NCBI GenBank assembly: GCA_027622595.1
Contig: JAQBZZ010000011.1
Location: 1 to 43,088 of the forward strand
DNA: 43,088 nucleotides
DNA from: Chloroflexota bacterium
Lineage (GTDB): Bacteria; Chloroflexota; Dehalococcoidia; Lucifugimonadales; UBA2985
Direction of reading: 5' to 3'
Of the stretch, positions 33,835 to 42,878 are shown piece by piece; position 1 is the stretch's first letter, and every line of letters begins with the position of its first letter. A program made the translations under genes and the position numbers. The notes beneath the pieces were generated by a model. That model was not told the DNA's origin. It searched no databases and saw only the letters and a list, made by a program, of their open reading frames with translations.

Positions 33835-35322
33835 TTACCTTTCTCTCAATTGAGGAAAGAGTATGACCTCACGGATGGACTCCTGGCCGGTCAGGAGCAT
33901 CGCCAGACGGTCTATTCCCATGCCGAGGCCGCCGGTAGGCGGCATGCCGTGCTCAAGGGCCAGGAGAAAGTCCTCATCCAGACGGTCCATATCCTCGTCC
34001 AGTTCCATCTTCTTCCGCAGGTCCTCCTGATCCATGAACCGCTGCCGCTGCTCATCGGGGTCGTTCAGTTCGCTGAAGGCGTTGGCTATCTCCATGCCAC
34101 CTGCGAACCCCTCAAACCGCTCCACCAGGGAAGGATCATCTGACCTCTGCTTGGCCAACGGCGACATATCCAGGGGATAGTCAAGGAGGAATGTGGGTTG
34201 AATAAGCTGTGGCTCCACGCTGGCCGTAACCAGCTTGTCTATGAGCCTTCCTCGGCTGCTACGCCCCTCCACGTGGATCCCGATGGATTTCATCTTCTCC
34301 TCAAGTGCAGCAACATCCATGAAATCCTGGAAATCTATGCCCGTACAGCGCAGCACCTCTTCCCTCATGGAAACTCTCCGCCAGGGAGGTGCGAAGTCGA
34401 TAACATTCTCGCCGAACTGAACCTTGGTAGTACCAAGCACTTCCTGGGCAATTGTGGACACCATCTGCTCCACCATGACCATCACATCGCTGTAGTCGGC
34501 ATACGCTTCGTAGCTCTCAAGGAGTGTGAACTCTGGATTGTGGTCCTGGTCGATACCCTCGTTGCGGAACACCCGGCCAATCTCGTATACCTTGTCCAGT
34601 CCTCCAACAATGAGACGCTTCAGATAAAGCTCCGTGGCAATGCGGAGATAGAGGTCCATATCCAGGCTGTTGTGATGAGTTGCGAAGGGTTGAGCCATAG
34701 CGCCGGCGGCGACGGGCACCAGCACAGGCGTCTCAACCTCCATGAAGCCCTTGGCATCCAGGAAATGGCGCATGGCCCCGATGATTCTGCTCCGTACCTG
34801 GAAGTTGCGTCTGGCCTCCGGGTTGGTAATCAGGTCAAGGTATCTCTGCCGATGGCGCATCTCTACGTCCGACAGCCCGTGCCACTTCTCAGGAAGAGGC
34901 CTCATTGCCTTGGACAGGAATGTAACCTGGCTGGCCTCCAGGGTTATCTCACCGGTATGGGTCAGGAATAGCGGCCCCTGAGCCCCCAGAAAGTCTCCCA
35001 GGTCAAGGTCCCTGGCCAACTCGTATTCTTGCTCAAGGAGATCACGCCTCAAGTGCACCTGAATGTGCCCTGAGATGTCCTGGATGTTCAGGAAGGTGGC
35101 CTTGCCCATGCCTCTCAACGACATGATCCGCCCCGCTAGAGCAACCGGTGATGTGCGGGTCTGTGCCCCTTCCTCAGCCTCATTGGACTTGAAATATGCT
35201 AACGCCTCACCGATGGTGTGGGTGCGGCGGTAGTGATTAGGGAATGGCTCTATGCCTTTGCTTCGCAGACGCTGGAACTTCTCCCGACGGCTGAGAAGCA
35301 GGTCTCCGCCTTTTCTGACCAT
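33835..35322 (-). CDS. lysS: lysyl-tRNA synthetase, class II
   Basis: GRIMSLRGMGKATFLNIQDISGHIQVH, RQRYLDLITNPEARRNFQVRSRI, GGLDKVYEIGRVFRNEGIDQDHNPEFTLLESYEAYADY, LEHGMPPTGGLGMGIDRLAMLLTG. Confidence 0.97.
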   Translation of the reverse strand: MVRKGGDLLLSRREKFQRLRSKGIEPFPNHYRRTHTIGEALAYFKSNEAEEGAQTRTSPVALAGRIMSLRGMGKATFLNIQDISGHIQVHLRRDLLEQEYELARDLDLGDFLGAQGPLFLTHTGEITLEASQVTFLSKAMRPLPEKWHGLSDVEMRHRQRYLDLITNPEARRNFQVRSRIIGAMRHFLDAKGFMEVETPVLVPVAAGAMAQPFATHHNSLDMDLYLRIATELYLKRLIVGGLDKVYEIGRVFRNEGIDQDHNPEFTLLESYEAYADYSDVMVMVEQMVSTIAQEVLGTTKVQFGENVIDFAPPWRRVSMREEVLRCTGIDFQDFMDVAALEEKMKSIGIHVEGRSSRGRLIDKLVTASVEPQLIQPTFLLDYPLDMSPLAKQRSDDPSLVERFEGFAGGMEIANAFSELNDPDEQRQRFMDQEDLRKKMELDEDMDRLDEDFLLALEHGMPPTGGLGMGIDRLAMLLTGQESIREVILFPQLRER

Positions 35323-35349
35323 GATGGTGTCGTGTACCCCAGTTAGTGA

Positions 35350-35820
35350 CTAATTGATACTCGATATGGTAAGGGTAACCGTCCCCGCAGGTGTTTTTAC
35401 CTGCACTTCTTCTCCCACCTTCTTGTTCAACAGGGCCTTTCCAACGGGGGACTCGTTGGAGATGCGTCCCTGGGCAGGGTCAGCCTCGGCGCTGCCGACT
35501 ATGGTGTACCCTTCCTCATCGCCGTTCTGGTTCAGAAGAGTAACATGACCGCCCAGCTGTACCCTATCGGAGTGTGCAACATCGCCACCAATGATGATGA
35601 CATTGCCGGTAATCTCCTCCAGCGTGAGGATGCGCCCCTCAATAAAGGCCTGCTCATTCTTGGAGTCGTCGTACTCCGCGTTGTCCGCAGTGCCCCCAAG
35701 CTCCTTGGCCTGCTGGATACGCTCCGCCACTCTCTGACGCCGAACCGTCCGAAACTCATCCAGTTCCGCTTCCAGCCTGGTTAGGCCTTCCTTTGTGAGA
35801 TAGTTACCTTTATCCGGCAC
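35350..35820 (-). CDS. greA: transcription elongation factor
   Basis: YLTKEGLTRLEAELDEFRTVRRQRVAERIQQAKELGGTADNAEYDDSKNEQAFIEGRILTLEEIT, ISNESPVGKALLNKKVGEEVQVKTPAG; GTG start at 35820 more likely than the ORF-track start. Confidence 0.94.
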   Translation of the reverse strand: MPDKGNYLTKEGLTRLEAELDEFRTVRRQRVAERIQQAKELGGTADNAEYDDSKNEQAFIEGRILTLEEITGNVIIIGGDVAHSDRVQLGGHVTLLNQNGDEEGYTIVGSAEADPAQGRISNESPVGKALLNKKVGEEVQVKTPAGTVTLTISSIN

Positions 35821-36095
35821 GGAACCCCTCCACAACGCAAAAAACTGAGAGGCGAGCTGTGTTCGGCTTCCCTCAGTTAGACTGTATTGTAAGGGCACTC
35901 CATACGGCTGTAAAGTGTCGATGGGCTTCTCGTTCGGCGACTCCTGAATTATTTTGAAAGGACTCGTTCGTCGTTTCAAGTGAGTCAAAGTAGAAATTCG
36001 TAAGTGGGATACACGGCCCGGCTTTGCTCCCGTAATACTCCTGTGATAAACTCCCGTTATACTATTGGCAACAAGTCATTTAGTAGGATAGTAAT

Positions 36096-36728
36096 ATGAA
36101 CTGGCTGGACATAGTTATTATTGCTCTGTGGGGCATCGGGTTCTTCGTCGGGTGGAGAATGGGGCTCTTCGGGGCTATTTTCACCACCGGAGGCCTTGTT
36201 GTTGGGGTTCTTCTGGCAGGACGCCTCAGCGATAACGTGGCTGAGCTCCTCACCGATTCCATCTCCAGCGATACCATGGCTACCGTCATAGCCTATGGCA
36301 TCATCCTCTTCGCCGTCTTCGTGACGGCTCAGGTCCTCAAAACAATTGTAAAGGGCATGATGAAGATGGTCTTCCTGGGGTGGGTTGATACCGTGGGAAG
36401 CCTGGCACTTGGTCTGGTTATGGGGGTTGTCCTGTCCGGTGCTCTCATCACTGTGACGGCCAGATACTCCAGCGACCTACCATTGGAGTTGCTTGACCTG
36501 GCACCTGGAGAGGTAATCAGCAACCTACCATTGGAGTTCCTAATCGAGAGGTCGGGGATACAGGAAAAGCTGAATAGGGCCATGGTAGAGTCTACCCTGA
36601 TACCTGTGTTCCTGGACATTCGCAGTGCCATTCCTGGTCAGGCCCTTGGCTTTGTTCCAGACGACTTCAATGTAGCATTGGATGTACTAGAGACGCGGAT
36701 AGACAGCCAGCAGGGGGATGGGCCTTAG
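36096..36728 (+). CDS. CvpA family membrane protein
   Basis: MNWLDIVIIALWGIGFFVGWRMGLFGAIFTTGGLVVGVLLAGRL...FLGWVDTVGSLALGLVMGVVL. Confidence 0.88.
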   Translation: MNWLDIVIIALWGIGFFVGWRMGLFGAIFTTGGLVVGVLLAGRLSDNVAELLTDSISSDTMATVIAYGIILFAVFVTAQVLKTIVKGMMKMVFLGWVDTVGSLALGLVMGVVLSGALITVTARYSSDLPLELLDLAPGEVISNLPLEFLIERSGIQEKLNRAMVESTLIPVFLDIRSAIPGQALGFVPDDFNVALDVLETRIDSQQGDGP

Positions 36729-36739
36729 GTTAGTTCCAA

Positions 36740-37249
36740 ATGATTAGTGCGCCAGTCCTTGTGCTGAACCAGAACTATCAGCCACTCAATGTGTGTACGG
36801 TGCGGCGCGCGGTTGTCCTGATGGGTGTCGGGAAAGCCGAGCTCTTGGAAAACGGCCGAGGTGAGGTGCACACTCCCAGTAGCCTCGTTCCCATTCCGTC
36901 GGTGATACGGCTGGTGTACCTGGTCAAGCGGCCACTTCTCCAGAGGAGGCTGTCCCGCAAGGAGGTCTTCCTGAGGGACAACTATACCTGTCTTTACTGC
37001 GGCCGTGAAACAAAGCAACTCACCCTGGACCACGTGATGCCGCGCTACCGTGGCGGAGCTCATACATGGGAGAACGTGGTCAGCGCCTGCGTCTCGTGTA
37101 ACCACCGCAAGGCGGGACAAACACCACAGGAAGCCGGGATGCATCTACCAGGAGAGGTGCGGCCTCCCAGGGTAAACCCCTACTCAATCTTTATACACAA
37201 GCCACTTCAGGACGGGTGGCACAAGTTCATTCCCTGGATGAGCGAGTAG
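36740..37249 (+). CDS. HNH endonuclease
   Basis: VLVLNQNYQPLNVCTVRRAVVLMGVGKAELLE, FLRDNYTCLYCGRETKQLTLDHVMPRYRGGAHTWENVVSACVSCNHRKAGQTPQEAGM. Confidence 0.93.
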   Translation: MISAPVLVLNQNYQPLNVCTVRRAVVLMGVGKAELLENGRGEVHTPSSLVPIPSVIRLVYLVKRPLLQRRLSRKEVFLRDNYTCLYCGRETKQLTLDHVMPRYRGGAHTWENVVSACVSCNHRKAGQTPQEAGMHLPGEVRPPRVNPYSIFIHKPLQDGWHKFIPWMSE

Positions 37250-37277
37250 CAGGGCAGGGCACGCCCTGCACCCACAT
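37249..37277. repeat. dispersed GCAGGGCACGCCCTGCACCCA element, copy 2
   Basis: GCAGGGCAGGGCACGCCCTGCACCCACAT directly after the HNH stop codon; related copies at 5421-5440 and 41571-41595. Confidence 0.7.
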
Positions 37278-37340
37278 TTAGCTGCTGTTTTAATCTACGC
37301 TAGCCCCTTCACTTCACTCAGGGTTTGTGAATATATGTCC

Positions 37341-37362
37341 CCTCCCCCATCGATGGGGGAGG
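37341..37362. repeat. perfect 22-bp palindrome CCTCCCCCATCGATGGGGGAGG
   Basis: Self-complementary over its full length, intergenic. Confidence 0.75.
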
Positions 37363-37457
37363 AAAGGCTCACAAGCTCTCAGGGTGACGGAGTAAGAGGC
37401 GCTAACCACCAGGAAGTAATTAGTAAAATAGGGTTGACCGTCATCCAGCGGTCCTCC

Positions 37458-37679
37458 CTATTTCAAGTCCTCCGGGGTAGCCTTTCTCAGCACCAGCTTG
37501 AAGGGCCCCTTGACCTCGCTGTACATCACCAGGTCCGGGTCTATGACGACCACGGCCGTTTCCAGTCCCTGGTCCGTCTCCACTACCACACTGTCGAATA
37601 GACTTATATCCAGGTCCCCCGGGTCCAGGTAGTGCACCTTATCCATCGGTTGAAAACGAACACCTATCAGCTTTGACAT
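37458..37679 (-). CDS. short PSP1/YaaT-like protein (N-terminal part only)
   Basis: MSKLIGVRFQPMDKVHYLDPGDLDISLFDSVVVETDQGLETAVVVIDPDLV...LVLRKATPEDLK* resembles the N-terminus of PSP1 (YaaT/RicT) proteins; stop before the main PSP1 domain; adjacent to holB. Confidence 0.7.
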   Translation of the reverse strand: MSKLIGVRFQPMDKVHYLDPGDLDISLFDSVVVETDQGLETAVVVIDPDLVMYSEVKGPFKLVLRKATPEDLK

Positions 37680-37714
37680 CTACATCACCTTCTGTTGCCG
37701 GCCTTCAGCCTGGT

Positions 37715-38731
37715 CTACTCTCTTCTTCGCGGAAGGGAGAGCATCAAGACATCCAGGGCCAGCCGCGGATTAACGTTGGCCTCCATGTACCCTATGGTAT
37801 CCCGAGTCATTTTTATGGCCTCTACCACCTGTCGAGAAGAAACCCAGCGCGCGTGGCGCTGCAAGGCTTCGATGGCCGGTGTGTTGGATACAAACTCTCC
37901 CTCACCCTTCTTCAGCACCAGCAGATCACGCCACCAACTGACAGCCATCTTCATCTGCCCAATGGCTTTCTCGCGGTTCCTGGCATAGAGTGTCGCCATT
38001 TCCTCTGCATAGGCGAACCTGTCCTCAAGGTTCTCATCCAGAAGAGATGCCATGCGCTCCAACTCCGCGGCGTAGTCCTCCAAAATCTTGGGGTCTCTGG
38101 CTGCCTCCAGTGCCCATCCGATTCTTCCCTTGGAGAGCCGGGCTAGGTCAATGGCCTCCTGGGGAGGGGTGCCGAGAGCTTGCTGCAACTCATTTGCGAT
38201 GGAACTGAGGGGAAGATGGTTGAGGCCAATCCACTGACAGCGGGAGAGGATGGTGGGCAATATGGACTCGGCGTCGCTGGTCAGCAATATGAACAACACG
38301 GACTCCGGAGGCTCCTCCAGGAGCTTCAACAAGGCGTTGGAAGCCTCCGAGCTGAGCGACGACGCGTCCTGGAATATGAACACACGATATTTCCCATCGT
38401 ACGGCTTCAGGGTAGCCGCGTGCTGCACCTCTCTCACCTGGTCGATGCCTATTTCCCTTCTAATGCCGGTCCCGGACGCATTTGCCACAAGGTCTATCAC
38501 CTGAACGTCCGGGTGCTGTCCCAGGGCTATCCGACGGCACTGGGTACATTCGCCACAGGGACGGTCAGATGGAGATTCTAGGCAGTTCACACCCTGGGCC
38601 AGGTTCATCGCCAGGGTTGTCTTGCCAACCTGGGGCGGCCCGACAAAGAGGTAGGCGTGGGACAGCATGTCCTTCTCCATGCTCTTAGACAACAAGGCGA
38701 CGGCCTCTTCATGTCCCACTACTTTCCACAT
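37715..38731 (-). CDS. holB: DNA polymerase III delta' subunit
   Basis: HAYLFVGPPQVGKTTLAMNLAQGVNC, CGECTQCRRIALGQHPDVQVID, IDQVREVQHAATLKPYDGKYRVFIFQDASSLSSEASNALLKLLEEPPESVLFILLT. Confidence 0.95.
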   Translation of the reverse strand: MWKVVGHEEAVALLSKSMEKDMLSHAYLFVGPPQVGKTTLAMNLAQGVNCLESPSDRPCGECTQCRRIALGQHPDVQVIDLVANASGTGIRREIGIDQVREVQHAATLKPYDGKYRVFIFQDASSLSSEASNALLKLLEEPPESVLFILLTSDAESILPTILSRCQWIGLNHLPLSSIANELQQALGTPPQEAIDLARLSKGRIGWALEAARDPKILEDYAAELERMASLLDENLEDRFAYAEEMATLYARNREKAIGQMKMAVSWWRDLLVLKKGEGEFVSNTPAIEALQRHARWVSSRQVVEAIKMTRDTIGYMEANVNPRLALDVLMLSLPRRRE

Positions 38732-38733
38732 TC

Positions 38734-38788
38734 TTTTGTAATTACTTTGTAAATGTTTTGCAATTTATTTGCAAATATTTTGTGAATG
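38734..38788 (-). repeat. five tandem 11-bp repeats immediately upstream of holB
   Basis: Minus-strand units: CATTCACAAAA TATTTGCAAAT AAATTGCAAAA CATTTACAAAG TAATTACAAAA; consensus NATTTRCAAAA. Confidence 0.85.
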
Positions 38789-38835
38789 TCTCAAGAACGG
38801 CACAGGGTAGTCATTTTGTGCTCATTACCAAAATA

Positions 38836-40131
38836 TCAGACAAGGTCGTTTCGCATCAGGTCTTCGTAGGTCTCACGACGCCTTATGATGCGGGCCTGTC
38901 CATCCTTCACCATGACGATGGCCGACCTTGGCACGAGGTTGTAGTTGCTGGCCATTGACGGCGCATAGGCCCCCGCCGCGGGAACGGCCAGGATGTCTCC
39001 CGGTTCCAGCCTGGGAAGCAGGACATCCCGCAGCAGCACGTCCCCGGACTCGCAGAACTTGCCGGCTATGGATACCATCTCCCACTCCTCCTCCACCATC
39101 TTGTTGGCTATAACCGCCTCGTATTCGGCCTGGTAGAGGGCAGGTCTGATGTTGTCACCCATACCTCCATCGACCGACACGTACTTTCTGACCCCCGGGA
39201 TATCCTTGGTGGCCCCCACGCTGTAGAGGGCCACCCCGGCGCGGCCAACGATGGCCCGGCCCGGCTCGACTACCAGGTGAGGGCTGTCCGGCCCCTGCGA
39301 GCCCTGTAATGGGGACGCGATGGCGTCTGCGTACTCCTCCACCGAGGGTGGTTTCTGGTCACGAGTGTAGGCTATGGCGAACCCTCCGCCGGGGCTTATT
39401 TCTCGCAACGGCAGTCCTACCCGGGAGGCGAAGTCCAGCGTAACCTCCATCCCCTTGGTATATGGTTCCAGCTCAAATATGGGAGACCCAAGGTGGAAGT
39501 GGAGGCCCACCAGGTTTATATTTCTTACCTTCATCGCCTTTTCCACAGCCTCACGTGCCTGTCCCGTCTCGATGGGAAATCCAAACTTGCTGTCCAGCAC
39601 GCCGGTGGTTGTATGAACGTGGGTGTGTGGGTCGATTCCGGGAGAGACCCGCAGCAGAATGTCCTGGACCACCCCTCTTTGCGATGCTATTTCGCCGAGG
39701 ATTTCCATCTCGTGGAAGTTGTCCACAACCACGCGCCCAATGCTGTATTCAAGCGCCATCTCAAGCTCTTCCCGGCTCTTGTTGTTGCCGTGGAAGTAGA
39801 TTTTCCCTGAGGGAAAGTCCACTCTCTGGGCCACCGCCAACTCGCCGCCGGATACCACGTCAAGCCCCATGCCCTCTTCCTTGAGCAGCTGGGCCAGGGC
39901 AACATTGATGAACGCCTTGCAGGCGTATATGACGGTGCTATCGGGGTAACGCTCCCGAAACCCGCCGACGAACTCCCTGCACCTTTCCCGTAGCGTAACT
40001 TCGTCGAAAACGTAGAGGGGTGTGCCGAACTCCGCGGCAAGTTCCGTGACATCACAGCCGCCAACGACCAGATTGCCCTGGGCGCTGACCTCCGTGGTGT
40101 ACGGGAAAAGGGACGCGTTGGGGAAACTCAA
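38836..40131 (-). CDS. lysA: diaminopimelate decarboxylase
   Basis: GTPLYVFDEVTLRERCREFVGGF, YACKAFINVALAQLLKEEGMGLDVVSGGEL, HFHLGSPIFELEPY, EISPGGGFAIAYT, ESGDVLLRDVLLP, GAYAPSMASNYNLVPR. Confidence 0.96.
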   Translation of the reverse strand: MSFPNASLFPYTTEVSAQGNLVVGGCDVTELAAEFGTPLYVFDEVTLRERCREFVGGFRERYPDSTVIYACKAFINVALAQLLKEEGMGLDVVSGGELAVAQRVDFPSGKIYFHGNNKSREELEMALEYSIGRVVVDNFHEMEILGEIASQRGVVQDILLRVSPGIDPHTHVHTTTGVLDSKFGFPIETGQAREAVEKAMKVRNINLVGLHFHLGSPIFELEPYTKGMEVTLDFASRVGLPLREISPGGGFAIAYTRDQKPPSVEEYADAIASPLQGSQGPDSPHLVVEPGRAIVGRAGVALYSVGATKDIPGVRKYVSVDGGMGDNIRPALYQAEYEAVIANKMVEEEWEMVSIAGKFCESGDVLLRDVLLPRLEPGDILAVPAAGAYAPSMASNYNLVPRSAIVMVKDGQARIIRRRETYEDLMRNDLV

Positions 40132-40192
40132 GGGTTTTTCTCCTGGGAACGGAATTGCCGCACGGACTCGCGGGCCGTCCCTTCAAATATCA

Positions 40193-40600
40193 TTACGCGG
40201 GACTACCGATGGTTACGTCTTCCTCGGTGACTGTGCCATCCTCAATGTGAAAGGCCCTTATTGGAGGGTTTTCCCTGTCCAGCAGGGATACCAGTATGTA
40301 TCGGGACTCGGGCCAGGTGGCCAGACGCACATCGGTGGCGGATGGATATGCTTCCGAGTGGGTGTGAGAGTGGTATATGGCGACGATCTCCGACCCGCTA
40401 TCATCTATCTCGTTGTACACCTTGAGAAGCTCTTTTGGGTCCATGCGGTAGCGGTAGGGGCTTGCCTCTATGTTCACCATACGATAGAGTTTCAGCGTTT
40501 CCCCGTCCTTGCCTGCAAGGATGCCGCAACACTCGTTGGGGTCGTCCTCAAGGGCATGGGCCACCATCTCCTTGGCATACTTTGAATCTATGTTCAGCAT
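40193..40600 (-). CDS. JAMM/MPN+ metalloprotease family protein
   Basis: NECCGILAGKDG, IVAIYHSHTHSEAYPSATDVRLA (E..HSHTHSxAxPSxxD JAMM motif). Confidence 0.92.
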   Translation of the reverse strand: MLNIDSKYAKEMVAHALEDDPNECCGILAGKDGETLKLYRMVNIEASPYRYRMDPKELLKVYNEIDDSGSEIVAIYHSHTHSEAYPSATDVRLATWPESRYILVSLLDRENPPIRAFHIEDGTVTEEDVTIGSPA

Positions 40601-40712
40601 CTCACATGCCATTGTAATAGTACGCGGCCATCTTGCCTATACCTTCGCCTATCCCGGCCACATCGACTACCGCGTACCTGCCTGCTATAATGTTCTCTGG
40701 TAGCGCTGGCTA

Positions 40713-40787
40713 GCGGGAGTAGCTCAGCGGAAGAGCCCCGCCCTTCCAAGGCGGCTGTCGTGGGTTCGAATCCCATCTCCCGCTCCA
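40713..40787 (+). tRNA. tRNA-Gly (TCC), CCA encoded
   Basis: GCGGGAGTAGCTCAGCGGAAGAGCCCCGCCCTTCCAAGGCGGCTGTCGTGGGTTCGAATCCCATCTCCCGCTCCA. Confidence 0.96.
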
Positions 40788-40788
40788 T

Positions 40789-40805
40789 CCTTCCGCGGCG
40801 GAAGG
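40789..40805 (+). terminator. hairpin just after tRNA-Gly
   Basis: CCTTCCGC G GCGGAAGG; no strong T tract, so the role is tentative. Confidence 0.35.
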
Positions 40806-40881
40806 ACTCCACCGTTTTCTCAGCAATACCCGCCATTTCTCAAAAGACCTCACGCCATCGTCTCTGGACAATCCTGAAGCT

Positions 40882-41565
40882 GTGACCTCCGTACATTCCC
40901 CAAACAAGAAACAGATAACCCCAAGGGAGGCGTTCCGTCTCCTGGAGAGGGAGCAGGGTGTGGCCGAGTGGGAAACCAGGTACGACGGCATCTCCGAGCT
41001 TCTGTTCACCATACTCTCCCAGCACACCTCCGACCTGAACGCGCTGCGGGCCTTCGAGAGCCTTCGAGATGCCTTCGATGGTGCATGGGAACGGGTGGCC
41101 GAGGCAGACCACGAGGATATTGCAAGGGCCATATGGATCGGCGGTCTATCCAGGGTCAAGGCACCCAGAATCAAGGCGGTGCTCAAGGACATCCAGAGCA
41201 AGCGCGGCAATCTTGAGCTCTCCTTCTTGAAGGAGTTGCCCTTGTCTGAAGCAAAATCGTGGCTTCGAGAGCTGCCTGGCGTAGGGCCAAAGACTGCGGC
41301 CATAGTCCTGTGTTTTGCCCTGGGAATGCCGGCCATGCCCGTGGATACCCACATCTACCGTGTGAGCAAACGCCTGGGATTCATCGGCTCAAAGACCACA
41401 GCTGACCGGGCCCACGACATCCTGGAAGCGACGATTGACCCCGAACAGGTCTTTGCCTTCCACGTTTACCTAATCACTCACGGACGACAGGTGTGCAAGG
41501 CGCGGCGGCCCCTCTGCGAGAAGTGTATTCTCAAGGAAAAGTGCCCCTCTGCCTTCCAGGTTTAG
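40882..41565 (+). CDS. nth: endonuclease III-type DNA glycosylase
   Basis: ELLFTILSQHTSDLNALRAFESL, LRELPGVGPKTAAIVLCFALGMPAMPVDTHIYRVSKRLGF, CKARRPLCEKCILKEKCPS (FeS cluster loop). Confidence 0.93.
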   Translation: MTSVHSPNKKQITPREAFRLLEREQGVAEWETRYDGISELLFTILSQHTSDLNALRAFESLRDAFDGAWERVAEADHEDIARAIWIGGLSRVKAPRIKAVLKDIQSKRGNLELSFLKELPLSEAKSWLRELPGVGPKTAAIVLCFALGMPAMPVDTHIYRVSKRLGFIGSKTTADRAHDILEATIDPEQVFAFHVYLITHGRQVCKARRPLCEKCILKEKCPSAFQV

Positions 41566-41570
41566 GAGGC

Positions 41571-41595
41571 GGCAGGGCACGCCCTGCACCCATAC
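41571..41595. repeat. dispersed GCAGGGCACGCCCTGCACCCA element, copy 3
   Basis: GGCAGGGCACGCCCTGCACCCATAC just after the nth stop codon. Confidence 0.7.
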
Positions 41596-41713
41596 TGAAT
41601 ATAGCGCTGCATAATGTCATTCCTATGTGGGATTGGGCTGAGCCCAGAAAATATTGCCCAGAAACCAGGCAGGCCTTATACTTATGCCCTGCATAAACTG
41701 AGAGGACAAGATA

Positions 41714-42748
41714 ATGAAAGCTGCGATAATCAATGTGACCGGGTATTTCGGAATAGAGCTGGCCCGCCTTCTGCACCGTCACACGGAGGTGGAACTCACC
41801 CAGGTCACAGGGCGGAGCGCGGTTGGTCAGAAGCTGGGCGAGGCCTTTCCCCATCTGGCAGACATTGACCTGGAGATCGAGGCTGAGGTGACCAACAGCG
41901 TCGACGTGGTGTTCTCCGCCCTTCCACAGATCGCCAGCGCCGAGGCACTGATCCCGTTTGTGGAAAAGGGTGTCAGGGCCATAGACGTCAGCGCCGATTT
42001 CCGCCTCAAGGATGCGTCGGAGTACGAGAAGTGGTACGGTGTGCCCCATGCCAAGCCACAGCTTCTTGAGGAGTCGGTCTACGGCCTCCCAGAGCTGAAC
42101 CGGGGTGAGATACGGTCGGCCGCGCTGGTAGCCAATCCTGGTTGCTACCCCACGGGGGCCATCCTGGCCCTTGCCCCTGCCATACACGAGGGGCTGATCC
42201 ATGAGGACATAATCATAGACGCCAAGACCGGTGTGTCCGGGGCCGGCCGCGGCCTCAGCCTCTCGGCCCATTTTTCAGAGGTGAACGAGAACGTCTCGGC
42301 TTACGCGGTGGACGGGCATCGCCACCTGCCAGAGATCACCCAGGAGTTGCGCCGCGTCGGCACCGGCTTTGAGCCAAGGATCACCTTCCTTCCTCACCTG
42401 ATACCGATGACCCGGGGCATCCTGAACTCCTGCTATGCCACACTGAAAGATGGAGCCATCGCCCCAGGCCCTTCTGGAATAGAGGAAATACGAGCCCTGT
42501 ACAAGAGTTTCTACAAGGATGAACCCTTTGCGCAGGTGGTGGACTCGTCACCAATGACCAAGCACACCCTGGGAAACAACAAGTGCATCATATTCCCCAA
42601 CGTGGACCTGCGCACCAACCGCCTGATAGTAATAAGCTGCCTGGACAACCTGGTGAAGGGAGCAGCGGGGCAGGCCATCCAGAACATGAACATCATGTTT
42701 GGTCTGCGGGAAACCGAGGGGCTGGAACAACTGGCGCTTTACCCTTAA
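41714..42748 (+). CDS. argC: N-acetyl-gamma-glutamyl-phosphate reductase
   Basis: AAIINVTGYFGIELARLLHRHTEVELTQVTGRSAVGQKL, VVFSALPQ, IDVSADFRLKDASEYEKWYGVPH, VANPGCYPTGAILALAP, KTGVSGAGRGLSLSAHFSEVNENVSAYAVDGHRHLPEI. Confidence 0.96.
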   Translation: MKAAIINVTGYFGIELARLLHRHTEVELTQVTGRSAVGQKLGEAFPHLADIDLEIEAEVTNSVDVVFSALPQIASAEALIPFVEKGVRAIDVSADFRLKDASEYEKWYGVPHAKPQLLEESVYGLPELNRGEIRSAALVANPGCYPTGAILALAPAIHEGLIHEDIIIDAKTGVSGAGRGLSLSAHFSEVNENVSAYAVDGHRHLPEITQELRRVGTGFEPRITFLPHLIPMTRGILNSCYATLKDGAIAPGPSGIEEIRALYKSFYKDEPFAQVVDSSPMTKHTLGNNKCIIFPNVDLRTNRLIVISCLDNLVKGAAGQAIQNMNIMFGLRETEGLEQLALYP

Positions 42749-42800
42749 TCGGTTGTATCCTGATGTAGAAGACAGCACCTTCACCCGACAGTCTGTGCAT

Positions 42801-42878
42801 GCCCTCATCGTCTAGCCGGCCTAGGACGCCACCCTTTCAAGGTGGAGATCAGGGGTTCGAATCCCCTTGAGGGCACCA
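42801..42878 (+). tRNA. tRNA-Glu (TTC), CCA encoded
   Basis: GCCCTCATCGTCTAGCCGGCCTAGGACGCCACCCTTTCAAGGTGGAGATCAGGGGTTCGAATCCCCTTGAGGGCACCA. Confidence 0.94.

Noticed and set aside
40710-41354. 214-aa - ORF ending WDSNPRQPPWKGGALPLSYSR
   Set aside because: Artefact of the antisense of tRNA-Gly plus antisense of nth.
41531-42271. 246-aa - strand ORF
   Set aside because: Antisense to argC; high-GC shadow ORF.
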